From Euzebyella saccharophila (GTDB lineage Bacteria > Bacteroidota > Bacteroidia > Flavobacteriales > Flavobacteriaceae), in assembly GCF_014855495.1 (NCBI RefSeq), contig NZ_JACYFJ010000006.1, positions 1 to 64,000 on the forward strand: a stretch of DNA of 64,000 nucleotides. Direction: 5' to 3'. How positions within the stretch are numbered: position 1 is the stretch's first letter; every line of letters begins with the position of its first letter. Both the position numbers and the translations under genes were made by a program. Shown in pieces: positions 45,797 through 54,240 of the stretch. The notes below the pieces were generated by a model, which was not told where the DNA came from, did no database searches, and saw only the letters and a program-made list of their open reading frames with translations.

Positions 45797-46180
45797 ATGG
45801 CACACGCACATAAACTAGAAATTTTTAGAGGCCTTTTAAAATTTAAGAACAATACCCAAAAAATTTGGGGTGTTTTAATTTTCTTGTCTATCGTAACGGC
45901 AATCGAGGTTGTTTTGGGTATCTATAAGCCTCGTGTACTAACACATTCCTATTTCTTGGGAATGAAGTTGTTGAACTGGATTTTTATCATTTTAACCTTG
46001 GTGAAGGCGTATTACATTGCTTGGGATTTTATGCACCTACGCGATGAAAAGACCGCTTTAAGAAGGGCAATTGTTTGGACACCTATATTCTTGGTTTCCT
46101 ATTTGGTATTTATCTTATTGTTCGAGGCGGATTATGTCTACAATGTATACAAAGAAGGATTTATTAAGTGGAACTTCTAA
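45797..46180 (+). CDS. Cytochrome c oxidase subunit IV family protein
   Basis: This 127-residue protein has three membrane helices at about 24-45, 55-77 and 92-115, with the small subunit IV/CtaF pattern NTQKIWGVLIFLSIVTAIEVVLGI and LVKAYYIAWDFMHLRDEK. It is a structural accessory subunit that stabilises the oxidase. It is the last gene of the subunit block and is closed by a strong terminator, so the SCO genes after it depend on a separate promoter or on read-through. Confidence 0.88.
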   Translation: MAHAHKLEIFRGLLKFKNNTQKIWGVLIFLSIVTAIEVVLGIYKPRVLTHSYFLGMKLLNWIFIILTLVKAYYIAWDFMHLRDEKTALRRAIVWTPIFLVSYLVFILLFEADYVYNVYKEGFIKWNF

Positions 46181-46212
46181 GTTCTTAATTTATCATAAAT
46201 TAACAGCATACT

Positions 46213-46238
46213 AAGACGGTTTCACAACCGTCTTTTTT
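46213..46238 (+). terminator. Intrinsic terminator after oxidase subunit IV
   Basis: AAGACGGT and ACCGTCTT form a perfect 8-bp stem with a six-base loop, followed by a T run. Confidence 0.9.
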
Positions 46239-46282
46239 ATTTTTGTATTTGCTAACTTTTAGAGTTGAAACTCACTTTGCTG

Positions 46283-46906
46283 ATGAAAAAAACGGCAGTT
46301 CTTTTTACATTATTTGTTCTTCCAATTGTGGCCTATCTATTTTTTGCTTCAGGGGTAAATAACTTTGGTAAATTACCCGTTCTTACGGAAAATGTGGCTG
46401 AAATATCCTCTTATGGAGAGGTTAGTTTAAAAGATAAAATCACCATAATGGGCTTCATGGGTACTAATGTTGTTGATAGACAGGGCAACGCATTTAACCT
46501 TAATCAGAAAATATACAAACGCTTTCACGAGTTCAAGGATTTTCAGTTCGTAATGGTGGTGCCAAAAGGGCAAGAAAAGGCTGTCCAAAATCTAAAAAGT
46601 GAACTCGGACATTTAGGGGATACCTCTAAATGGAACTTTGTCTTTTTACCTAAAGGTGATATTGGCACCTATTTCTCTTCTTTAAAGACAGGTTATCAAT
46701 TAGACAATGATTTAGGAACTTCCTATGTATTTATTATAGATAAGGACTTAAAGCTTAGGGGTAGGGAAGATGATGAGGACGAAGGTATCAAGTTTGGTTA
46801 TGACACCAATAGGGTTTCAGAATTGAACAATAAGATGGAAGATGATGTGAAAATCATTTTGGCAGAGTATCGCTTGGCACTCAAAAAGAATAATGCGGAT
46901 AGATAA
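46283..46906 (+). CDS. Membrane-anchored SCO/thioredoxin-like protein lacking the copper cysteines
   Basis: The 207-residue protein starts MKKTAVLFTLFVLPIVAYLFFASG, an N-terminal anchor. The following domain aligns by pattern with the true SCO protein downstream: ITIMGFMGTNVVDRQGNAF occupies the place of VFVVEFFFTSCPSICPVM. The two copper-binding cysteines are replaced (N and G positions), and no Cys occurs in the mature domain. A later LGTSYVFIIDKDLKLRGR matches the C-terminal strand pattern of SCO proteins but lacks the ligand His. It would therefore not bind copper in the SCO manner and may be a scaffold or partner in oxidase assembly; this is inference. An upstream TTG at 46265 is possible but would precede the natural anchor. 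Confidence 0.75.
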   Translation: MKKTAVLFTLFVLPIVAYLFFASGVNNFGKLPVLTENVAEISSYGEVSLKDKITIMGFMGTNVVDRQGNAFNLNQKIYKRFHEFKDFQFVMVVPKGQEKAVQNLKSELGHLGDTSKWNFVFLPKGDIGTYFSSLKTGYQLDNDLGTSYVFIIDKDLKLRGREDDEDEGIKFGYDTNRVSELNNKMEDDVKIILAEYRLALKKNNADR

Positions 46907-46918
46907 ATAGGAGTTAGG

Positions 46919-47644
46919 TTGAAGAAAAATAAGTACACATATGTTTGGGTTTCCTTAATTGTTCTGGTTTTTGGGATTATTTTCATTCCTAAAATCGTTA
47001 ACCGGATTAAGGAGGGAGACGTGGTGGAGAACGATAGGATGAATGTAAAGGATAATTCAGCGCAATTGGCCTATGTCCTAAAGGATGGGAAAAAACGCAG
47101 AGTACCTTCCTTTCAGCTTATTAATCAAGACAGTCTTCTTATCACAGATAAAGATTATAAGGGCAAAGTGTTTGTAGTAGAATTTTTCTTTACCAGTTGC
47201 CCCTCCATTTGTCCTGTTATGACCGAAAATCTCGTTTATCTTCAAAATGAATTTGAGGGAGAAGATTTTGGGATTGCTTCTTTCTCCATTACACCCCACT
47301 TCGATACACCCACGGTACTAAAAACGTATGCTGAGAAAAAAGGAATTACTTCCTTGGATTGGCATTTAATGACAGGGAACAAAGAGGATATCTATGAGCT
47401 TGCCAATTCAGGCTTCAATATTTTCGCGGCGGAAATGCCAGATGCTCCGGGAGGCTTTGAACATTCAGGTCTTTTTGCTCTAGTGGATAAAAAGGGATAT
47501 TTACGTTCTAGGGTGGATCAATTTGGTAATCCTATTATATATTATCGGGGCGCCATTACTCAAGAACAAGGAGAGAACGATCACGGGGAAAAGGAGCAGA
47601 TTTCTATTTTAGAGCAGGACATTAAAAAATTATTGGCAGAATAA
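46919..47644 (+). CDS. SCO1/SenC-family copper chaperone
   Basis: SCO proteins deliver copper to the CuA site of oxidase subunit II. The 241-residue protein has an N-terminal membrane anchor, then a thioredoxin fold with the copper motif CPSICP (Cys94 and Cys98) and the third ligand His182 in GFEHSGLFALVDKKG. The stretch FSITPHFDTPTVLKTYAEKKG is also typical. The start is TTG at 46919, preceded by AGGAG at a suitable distance. It follows the cysteine-less paralogue by 12 bases, and its stop overlaps the next start (TAATG), so translational coupling with the DUF420 gene is likely. Confidence 0.93.
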   Translation: MKKNKYTYVWVSLIVLVFGIIFIPKIVNRIKEGDVVENDRMNVKDNSAQLAYVLKDGKKRRVPSFQLINQDSLLITDKDYKGKVFVVEFFFTSCPSICPVMTENLVYLQNEFEGEDFGIASFSITPHFDTPTVLKTYAEKKGITSLDWHLMTGNKEDIYELANSGFNIFAAEMPDAPGGFEHSGLFALVDKKGYLRSRVDQFGNPIIYYRGAITQEQGENDHGEKEQISILEQDIKKLLAE

Positions 47645-48183
47645 TGAGTGAAGTGGCATCAGCGAAAGAAAAAAAGTTCAACAAACTTATAACCATAGTT
47701 TCTGTTATTGTTCCTGTAGTGGTCGCACTTTTATTTGGCGTTAAACTGCCCGATGTAGAACGATTGGGATTTTTGCCGCCCATATATGCTACAGTGAATG
47801 GTATTACCGCCCTGACGTTATGTATGGCGGTCTTGGCTATTTTAAGAAATAACAAAAAGTTGCATCAATTACTTATTAATATCTGTATTGCGTTGTCACT
47901 CGCTTTTTTGGTGATGTACATTGCCTATCACATGACCTCGGAATCAACGGTTTATGGGGGAACGGGGACCATGAAATATGTTTACTATTTTGTCCTTATT
48001 TCCCATATAGTTCTTTCCATTGTTATTATTCCATTGGTTCTTAAAACGTACTCTTTTGGGTATTTAGGTAAGTATGATAAGCATAGAAAATGGGCCCAGT
48101 TTACCTTTCCTCTTTGGTTATATGTTGCTGTAACGGGGGTTATTGTGTATTTAATGATATCTCCTTACTATCCAATTACATAA
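47644..48183 (+). CDS. DUF420 membrane protein (CtaM-like oxidase assembly factor)
   Basis: The 179-residue protein has five hydrophobic helices and the DUF420 pattern, with LPPIYATVNGITALTLCMAVLAI, an HQLLINICIALS stretch, and TFPLWLYVAVTGVIVYLM. In Staphylococcus aureus, a DUF420 protein (CtaM) is required for maturation of an aa3-type oxidase, and the gene sits among oxidase genes here too, so a similar role is likely. Its ATG overlaps the SCO stop, and its own stop overlaps the start of the small downstream gene. Confidence 0.88.
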   Translation: MSEVASAKEKKFNKLITIVSVIVPVVVALLFGVKLPDVERLGFLPPIYATVNGITALTLCMAVLAILRNNKKLHQLLINICIALSLAFLVMYIAYHMTSESTVYGGTGTMKYVYYFVLISHIVLSIVIIPLVLKTYSFGYLGKYDKHRKWAQFTFPLWLYVAVTGVIVYLMISPYYPIT

Positions 48184-48413
48184 TGAGTTTGCGAAAAATT
48201 GTACATATAGGCTTCGTTTTGATCCTTTTCCTTCTTCCGGATATGGTAGGGGCGCAATGTGCCATGTGCAGGGCGGTTCTGGAAAGTAATGGGAATACGG
48301 ATGTGGCAGAGGGGGTCAATAACGGTATTGTATACCTTATGGCCATTCCCTATGTTCTGGTAGCTGGTCTTTTCTACTTTATTTATAAGAAAATGCGCCC
48401 CAAGCAGTCTTAA
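48183..48413 (+). CDS. Small CxxC membrane protein of the oxidase assembly cluster
   Basis: This 76-residue protein starts at ATG 48183, overlapping the DUF420 stop as TAATG. A signal-like hydrophobic segment (IVHIGFVLILFLLPDMVGA) leads to QCAMCRAVLESN, which contains a CxxC pair, and a second membrane helix IVYLMAIPYVLVAGLFYFIY precedes a basic tail. It is too short for a domain assignment. Its position as the fourth gene after an SCO copper chaperone and a CtaM-like protein, with overlapping reading frames, suggests a small metal- or thiol-handling assembly factor. I do not know an established function. Confidence 0.8.
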   Translation: MSLRKIVHIGFVLILFLLPDMVGAQCAMCRAVLESNGNTDVAEGVNNGIVYLMAIPYVLVAGLFYFIYKKMRPKQS

Positions 48414-48519
48414 TTATTTAACATTTATTTTGGTTTATTGGTGTAACAATAAGATTTTTAAGTAGTCTTATAAATGCACGATTACTATAATCGAGCTCAT
48501 CAATCAATAAATCAATCGC

Positions 48520-49764
48520 ATGTTAGACATCGAAAGGTGGCAGGAAATCTTTGATGCCATCCGAAAAAATAAGTTGCGTACCTTTCTTACGGGACTTTCA
48601 GTGGCCTCTGGTATTTTTATTCTTGTAATTCTATTAGGATTTGGGCAGGGTTTTAAAAATGGGATTGCCCAAGAATTTGCCCAAGATGCCGCTACTAGCG
48701 TTTGGGTTTGGCCAGGTACAACTACAAAGGAATACAAAGGCCTTAATCCTGGTAGAAATATTCAGCTACGTAATTCCGACTATAACTTTTCTTCCGAGCT
48801 TTTGGCGGAGCAAATCGATTTAAAGTCCCCCAGAATTTTTGTTCGAAATATTTCAGTGAATTATGGTAATGAGGCACTGGTGTATGGAGTGCAAGGAGTT
48901 TCCTATCAGTTTCAGGAAATTGAGAATGCCAAGATGTCCCGCGGTAGATTTATAAGTTATCAAGATGAAACCAACACCGCTAAGATTGCGGTTATCGGTA
49001 ATAAAATTGCCCATGATGTATTCAATGAGGTAGATACGCCTATTGGCGAGTTTATTGATATTTCCGGAATCCCCTTTAAGATTGTGGGTACTTTTAAAGA
49101 GACGGAGGATAGGGAGGAGGAACGTATTTTTATTCCTATAACTACAGCTCAAAAAGTCTTTAATGGAGGTGATAAAGTCAACAATTTGGCGTTTACGCTG
49201 CCCATGGCAGAAAATTTTGATGACGCTGTTGCCAATTCCGTTAAATTCAAAAGTCAGCTATTAAGTAACCTGCAGCAGGCACATACAGTTGCACCGGATG
49301 ATACCAATGCCATTCATGTTTGGAGCGCCCTTGAAGAAGCCAAACGGTTTTACAGTCTAACCGATAATATTAAGCTGTTTTTCTGGTTTGTGGGCGTATG
49401 TACTATTATTGCCGGAGTGGTTGGGGTGAGCAACATTATGCTTATTGTAGTAAGGGAGCGGACCAAGGAAATTGGAATAAGAAAGGCTTTGGGAGCCAAA
49501 CCTTGGTCTATTGTTGGGATGATACTTCACGAGTCTATTTTCATTACGGCCATTTCAGGTTTTGTAGGCCTTATTTTAAGTATGGGCTTGTTGGAACTCT
49601 TGGGCCCTAATATAGAGGTTGATTATGTGGTAAATCCCTCGGTAAATTTCAATGTGGCCCTGTCCACAGTATTTGTTCTCGTCCTTGCCGGCGCCGTTGC
49701 CGGATTTTTTCCTGCATGGAGGGCGGCCAATATTCATACCATAGAAGCTTTAAGAGATGAATAG
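48520..49764 (+). CDS. MacB-like ABC transporter permease (module 1, permease A)
   Basis: The 414-residue protein has the MacB/FtsX layout without a fused ATPase: one helix at about 20-45, a periplasmic MacB_PCD domain (about 50-270), then three helices at about 285-410. The start NKLRTFLTGLSVASGIFILV is the family pattern, and the cytoplasmic coupling segment ERTKEIGIRKALGAKPWSI is conserved. A pair partner (permease B) follows. It closely matches the third permease of the locus (53010) in both the N-terminal helix and the GLNPGRNIQL-type segment, so the two come from one duplication. It should work with the single ATPase at 52316 to pump substrates or exert mechanical force on the outer membrane duct. 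Confidence 0.9.
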   Translation: MLDIERWQEIFDAIRKNKLRTFLTGLSVASGIFILVILLGFGQGFKNGIAQEFAQDAATSVWVWPGTTTKEYKGLNPGRNIQLRNSDYNFSSELLAEQIDLKSPRIFVRNISVNYGNEALVYGVQGVSYQFQEIENAKMSRGRFISYQDETNTAKIAVIGNKIAHDVFNEVDTPIGEFIDISGIPFKIVGTFKETEDREEERIFIPITTAQKVFNGGDKVNNLAFTLPMAENFDDAVANSVKFKSQLLSNLQQAHTVAPDDTNAIHVWSALEEAKRFYSLTDNIKLFFWFVGVCTIIAGVVGVSNIMLIVVRERTKEIGIRKALGAKPWSIVGMILHESIFITAISGFVGLILSMGLLELLGPNIEVDYVVNPSVNFNVALSTVFVLVLAGAVAGFFPAWRAANIHTIEALRDE

Positions 49765-49790
49765 TTTGAATCCATTAAATCACGTTGGCC

Positions 49791-51050
49791 ATGTTCAATA
49801 AGGACCGTTGGAAAGAAATTTTAGAGGTGCTTACCAGTAACTGGTTTAGAACCGTTTTGACCGCTTTTGGAGTTTTTTGGGGCATTTTTATTCTGATAGT
49901 TCTACTATCTGCCGGAAAAGGATTGGAGAATGGAATCATGAAGGATTTTGGCGATATAGCTACCAATACCATGTTTATGTGGTCTAGGGCTACTACCAAA
50001 GCCCATAAAGGATTGCCAAAAGGCCGAAGTTTTCTCTTTAAGACCGAGGATGTAAGTTCTATCAAGGAACAGGTGCCCAACTTACGATTTATTTCGCCCC
50101 GTAATCAATTGGGCGGTTTTGGTGATGCGAATAATGTGGTTAGGGGCCTTAGAACAGGGGCTTATAACGTATATGGGGACTATCCGGAAATTATAAAGCA
50201 AGACCCTATGAGCATTACCCAAGGTAGGTTTTTGAATTATAGTGATATAGAGGAAAAACGCAAAATAGCTGTCATTGGCGATGGTGTTAAGACAGGTCTT
50301 TATGACAAAGACGAAGATGTTTTGGGAACTTACATCAAGATTCAGGGTGTAAATTTTATGGTAGTGGGCGTCTACAAAAAGAAAAGTAATGGGGGTGATG
50401 GGGAAGAGGGACAGAAACAGATCTTTGTACCCTTTACCTCTTTTTCGCAAGCGTTCAATAGAGGTAACGATGTAGGGTGGATGGCTATTACTGCCAAGGA
50501 TGGCACATCCATTACCAGTATAAAAAATCAAATTATGGATGTGGTGAAGGAAAACCACAAGGTGCACCCAGAGGATCAACGCGCCGTTGGGCATTTTGAT
50601 TTGTACGAACAGTTCAATAGGGTTCAGAGCCTCTTTGGGGCGCTAAGGTTTGTAGCCTACTTTGTTGGAATCCTAGTTCTTCTTTCCGGGGTCATAGGGG
50701 TTAGTAATATCATGCTTATTGTGGTGAAGGAAAGAACCAAGGAAATTGGTATCCGTCGCGCTTTGGGAGAGGACCCCTGGTCCATAAAAATTCAGATTTT
50801 AATAGAATCTATTTTTCTGACCATCATTTCGGGCATGGCCGGTATTTCCTTTGGAGCTTTGGTCATCTATCTGATCAATACCCTTTTGGATATGAACGGT
50901 CCGGTTGATATGTTCGCCAACCCAAGCGTGAGTTTGGGAGTGGTAATTGCGGCCCTTCTTATTCTGATTGTTTCTGGGTTATTGGCCGGTTTTATTCCCG
51001 CCCAAAGCGCTATAAAAATAAAACCGATTGAGGCTTTGAGAACCGAATAG
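49791..51050 (+). CDS. MacB-like ABC transporter permease (module 1, permease B)
   Basis: The 419-residue protein, counted from ATG 49791 (MFNKDRWKE), is the second permease of module 1; a TTG at 49785 would add two residues. It has the N-terminal helix (NWFRTVLTAFGVFWGIFI), a periplasmic domain, and three C-terminal helices with ERTKEIGIRRALGEDPWSI. It matches the fourth permease (54241) more than the other two: both carry the SPRNQLGGFG/APRNVRGFFG element and the KVHPEDQRA/KVHPDDDRA segment. This suggests A and B form a heterodimer. It lies between permease A and the adaptor. Confidence 0.9.
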   Translation: MFNKDRWKEILEVLTSNWFRTVLTAFGVFWGIFILIVLLSAGKGLENGIMKDFGDIATNTMFMWSRATTKAHKGLPKGRSFLFKTEDVSSIKEQVPNLRFISPRNQLGGFGDANNVVRGLRTGAYNVYGDYPEIIKQDPMSITQGRFLNYSDIEEKRKIAVIGDGVKTGLYDKDEDVLGTYIKIQGVNFMVVGVYKKKSNGGDGEEGQKQIFVPFTSFSQAFNRGNDVGWMAITAKDGTSITSIKNQIMDVVKENHKVHPEDQRAVGHFDLYEQFNRVQSLFGALRFVAYFVGILVLLSGVIGVSNIMLIVVKERTKEIGIRRALGEDPWSIKIQILIESIFLTIISGMAGISFGALVIYLINTLLDMNGPVDMFANPSVSLGVVIAALLILIVSGLLAGFIPAQSAIKIKPIEALRTE

Positions 51051-51097
51051 AAATTCATTCATCGTTAATAGTAATCAAAAAATAAACATCAACCTAT

Positions 51098-52207
51098 ATG
51101 AAAAAGACAGTAACCAGAATAATCCTTCTGCTCATTCTAGTCACCTTTGGTGGTGCCATGTATTATCTCTACCAAAAGAATGCAGAAGATCCTGTAACGT
51201 ATGAAACCGAACAGGCATCAACAAAGACCATTGTAAAGAAAACAGTGGCGACCGGGAGTATCTTGCCGCTAGAAGAGGTGCTCATCAAACCAAATATATC
51301 CGGAGTAATAGAAGAGATTTTTGTAGAGGGAGGCGACTATGTGAAATCCGGAGACCTTATCTGTAGAATCAAAGTGGTGCCCAACCTTAGCGCACTAAAC
51401 GATGCGAGAAATACCATTGATGAAACCAAAATAAACTTGGATGACCAACTTCGAAACCTTGAAAGGCAGAAGGCCTTATTTACTAAAGGTGTTATTTCCC
51501 AAGTAGATTTGGAAAGGGCACAAGTAACTTATGATCAGGCAAAGCAGACGTATGCAGCTGCCAATAAGCGTTATGAAATAGTAAAAACGGGTACGGCCAA
51601 AGGGTACGGTAATGCAGCTAACACGGAGATAAAGGCAACCGTGAGTGGTATGATATTGGAGGTGCCCGTAGAGGTGGGCAACCAAGTGATAGAGAGTAAC
51701 AATTTTAATGAAGGTACCACTATTGCTGCCATAGCAGATGTGGATAAAATGATATTTGAGGGCAAGGTAGATGAATCTGAAGTAGGAAGAATAAAGGAGG
51801 ATTTACCGTTGGAAATAACCGTAGGGGCCCTCGAGGGTAAGATTTTTAATGCGGTTTTGGATTATATAGCTCCAAAGGGAAAAGAAGAGAACGGAGCCGT
51901 ACAATTTGAAATAAAGGGGACACTCAATAAGCAGGATTCCGTTTTTATTAGGGCCGGTTTAAGTGCCAATGCATCGGTGATCTTGGCCAAAGCAGATAAC
52001 GTACTGGCCATTAAGGAAGCATTGGTGCAGTATGACGATGAAACCAAAAAACCGTATGTAGAAATAGCCAACGGAGAGCAAAATTTTACCCGGAAGGAAA
52101 TAGAGTTGGGAATTAGTGATGGAATTTTCGTTGAGGTAAAATCTGGGGTTTCCGAAACGGACAAAATAAAGGTCTGGAACGCCATTGTTACGGATGAAAA
52201 CATGTAA
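51098..52207 (+). CDS. Periplasmic adaptor protein (module 1)
   Basis: The 369-residue protein is an HlyD/MacA-type membrane fusion protein that links inner membrane permeases to TolC. It has an N-terminal anchor (RIILLLILVTFGGAMYYLY), a lipoyl half-motif with VLIKPNISGVIEEIFVEGGDYVK, an alpha-hairpin at about 100-160 (ending LFTKGVISQVDLERAQ), the second lipoyl half with ATVSGMILEVPVEVGNQV, and beta-barrel and membrane-proximal domains. The adaptor at 55562 has the same NFN[ED]GTTIA element and the same endings (SDGIFVEV / SDGVNVEI). The permease genes precede it and the ATPase gene follows after a 108-base gap. Confidence 0.92.
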   Translation: MKKTVTRIILLLILVTFGGAMYYLYQKNAEDPVTYETEQASTKTIVKKTVATGSILPLEEVLIKPNISGVIEEIFVEGGDYVKSGDLICRIKVVPNLSALNDARNTIDETKINLDDQLRNLERQKALFTKGVISQVDLERAQVTYDQAKQTYAAANKRYEIVKTGTAKGYGNAANTEIKATVSGMILEVPVEVGNQVIESNNFNEGTTIAAIADVDKMIFEGKVDESEVGRIKEDLPLEITVGALEGKIFNAVLDYIAPKGKEENGAVQFEIKGTLNKQDSVFIRAGLSANASVILAKADNVLAIKEALVQYDDETKKPYVEIANGEQNFTRKEIELGISDGIFVEVKSGVSETDKIKVWNAIVTDENM

Positions 52208-52223
52208 AACTTATTATTTAACA

Positions 52224-52242
52224 GAATATTTTGACAATATTC
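52224..52242. repeat. Inverted repeat between the module 1 adaptor and the ATPase gene
   Basis: GAATATT (52224-52230) and AATATTC (52236-52242) form a perfect 7-base inverted repeat with a TTGAC spacer. No T run follows, so it is not a clear terminator. It could be an operator site or a hairpin; this is inference. Confidence 0.4.
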
Positions 52243-52315
52243 CGTAACAAATCAACAACTTGAGTGTCATATTGCTAAGTTGCCCGTAGACAACTAACTA
52301 CAAACAAAACCAATA

Positions 52316-53017
52316 ATGATTGAAATAAATAATCTTCACAAATCCTATAAGATGGGATCCAATTCCCTTCACGTTCTAAAAGGGTTGAATTTTAGCATCA
52401 AGGAGGGAGAACTTGTAGCCATTATGGGATCCTCCGGGTCCGGAAAGTCTACCTTGCTAAATATTCTAGGCATGCTAGATGAGGCAGATTCCGGGGAATA
52501 TACTCTGGACGGGGTTCCCATTAAAAATTTGAATGAAACCAAAGCTGCCAAGTACCGTAATAAATTTCTTGGCTTTATATTTCAATCGTTTAATTTAATC
52601 AATTATAAAAGTGCCATGGAGAATGTGGCCCTTCCTCTATATTATCAAAAAGTACCCAGAAAGCAACGAGAAGAAAAGGCAATAAAGTATCTGTCTCAAG
52701 TGGGTTTAAAGGAATGGGCGCATCATTTGCCCAATGAACTCTCCGGTGGTCAAAAGCAACGGGTGGCCATTGCTAGGGCCATGGCGGCCGAGCCAAAAGT
52801 ATTGTTGGCAGATGAGCCTACAGGGGCTTTGGATAGTAAAACATCCTATGAGGTTATGGACCTTATTCAAAATATTAACGACCAAGGAAATACCATTCTG
52901 GTGGTTACCCATGAGGAGGATATTGCTCACATGTGCAAGAGAATTGTTCACCTTAAAGATGGTGTTATAGTGGAAGATAAAACAGTAGATCAGGTTAGGG
53001 CCTCACAATATGTTTAG
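52316..53017 (+). CDS. ABC transporter ATP-binding protein (MacB/LolD type)
   Basis: This is the only ATPase of the locus. The 233 residues show Walker A GSSGSGKST, the Q-loop FIFQSFNLI, signature LSGGQKQR, Walker B VLLADEPTGALD and the H-loop VVTHEEDI, and the LNILGMLDEADSGEYTLDG stretch of the MacB/LolD subfamily. It would energise the permease pairs on either side. The last eight bases overlap the start of the third permease, so the two are translationally coupled. Whether it also serves module 1, which has no ATPase of its own, is inferred from the layout. Confidence 0.95.
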   Translation: MIEINNLHKSYKMGSNSLHVLKGLNFSIKEGELVAIMGSSGSGKSTLLNILGMLDEADSGEYTLDGVPIKNLNETKAAKYRNKFLGFIFQSFNLINYKSAMENVALPLYYQKVPRKQREEKAIKYLSQVGLKEWAHHLPNELSGGQKQRVAIARAMAAEPKVLLADEPTGALDSKTSYEVMDLIQNINDQGNTILVVTHEEDIAHMCKRIVHLKDGVIVEDKTVDQVRASQYV

Positions 53018-54239
53018 TAGGGATATTTGGAAAGAGATTTTTGAGACTATTCAAAAGAATAAGCTCCGTACCTTTTTATCCGGTTTTACCGTAGCCCTAG
53101 GTATACTCATCTTTGTTGTTCTATTCGGTTTTGGCAACGGTCTGATCAATACGTTCAATCAATTTTTTTCCAATGATGCCACCAATGTCTTCATGGTTTT
53201 TAGAGGAAGAACCACTATGCCCTATAAAGGTTACAAGGCCAACCGTTCCATTGAATTTGATAATAGTGATTTAGAGGATATTGAAAAGAATTTTCCTTTG
53301 TTCTTGGAGTATATAAGTCCAAGAATTACGAGACAGGATACGGTAAGCTACAAAAATGAAAGTAATAGTTATTCTACTTGGGCGGTAGGGCCCGCGCATC
53401 AGTTTAGTGAGATGACCATTATGATGAAGGGTCGCTACTTGAATGTTAACGATATCAATAACAAAACCAAAAATGCGGTTATTGGTAGGTTGGTAGAGGA
53501 AGATTTGTTCGGGGCTAAGAATAGCATTGGTAAATACATAGATGTTGGTGGTAGTTCATTTAAAGTTGTTGGGGTTTTTCAGGACGATGGGGGAGATAAC
53601 GAAGAAAGAAACATTTTTATTCCCTATACCACTAGACAGCTTATGGAAAAGAATACCGATAAGATAGACGCCATGGTCATTGGTTTTAAACCCTCCATTG
53701 GTTATGCCGGGGCTATGGCTTTTGAAAAGAGTTTGGACAAGTTCATTAGGGAGAAAAAGTATATTAACCCGCAAGATCGCAACGGTATTTTTATAAGAAA
53801 CGTAGCCGATCAATTAAAGCAGAATCAACAGTTCGCAAGGGTGCTTCAGATTATTGTGGGTTTTGTGGCTTTTGGAACCATAATCGCCGGTATCATAGGA
53901 ATCAGTAATATTATGGTTTTTGTGGTTAAGGAGCGTACCAAAGAATTAGGTATCCGTAAGGCATTGGGGGCTACGCCAAAATCCGTAATCGGAACAATTC
54001 TATTGGAATCCGTATTTATTACCACGGTATCGGGTTTTGTAGGGATGCTAATAGGGGTGGGTATCCTTAGTTCTATGGGAGAACGTCTTGAAGATTTTTT
54101 TATTACCAACCCCTATATAGATATGCCCATGGCGGTCATAGCTACCATTATCCTAATTGTTTTCGGTGGTATTGCTGGTTATGTGCCGGCAAAGCGAGCA
54201 GCCAATATAAAACCCATTGTAGCCTTAAGAGACGAGTAA
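53010..54239 (+). CDS. MacB-like ABC transporter permease (module 2, permease A)
   Basis: The 409-residue protein starts inside the ATPase gene (8-base overlap). It shares with module 1 permease A the N-terminal NKLRTFLSGFTVALGILIFVVLFGFGNG pattern, a YKGYKANRSIEFDNSD segment in place of YKGLNPGRNIQLRNSD, and the ERTKELGIRKALGATPKSV coupling segment. The topology is again one helix, periplasmic domain and three helices. The next gene begins one base after its stop. Confidence 0.9.
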   Translation: MFSRDIWKEIFETIQKNKLRTFLSGFTVALGILIFVVLFGFGNGLINTFNQFFSNDATNVFMVFRGRTTMPYKGYKANRSIEFDNSDLEDIEKNFPLFLEYISPRITRQDTVSYKNESNSYSTWAVGPAHQFSEMTIMMKGRYLNVNDINNKTKNAVIGRLVEEDLFGAKNSIGKYIDVGGSSFKVVGVFQDDGGDNEERNIFIPYTTRQLMEKNTDKIDAMVIGFKPSIGYAGAMAFEKSLDKFIREKKYINPQDRNGIFIRNVADQLKQNQQFARVLQIIVGFVAFGTIIAGIIGISNIMVFVVKERTKELGIRKALGATPKSVIGTILLESVFITTVSGFVGMLIGVGILSSMGERLEDFFITNPYIDMPMAVIATIILIVFGGIAGYVPAKRAANIKPIVALRDE

Positions 54240-54240
54240 T

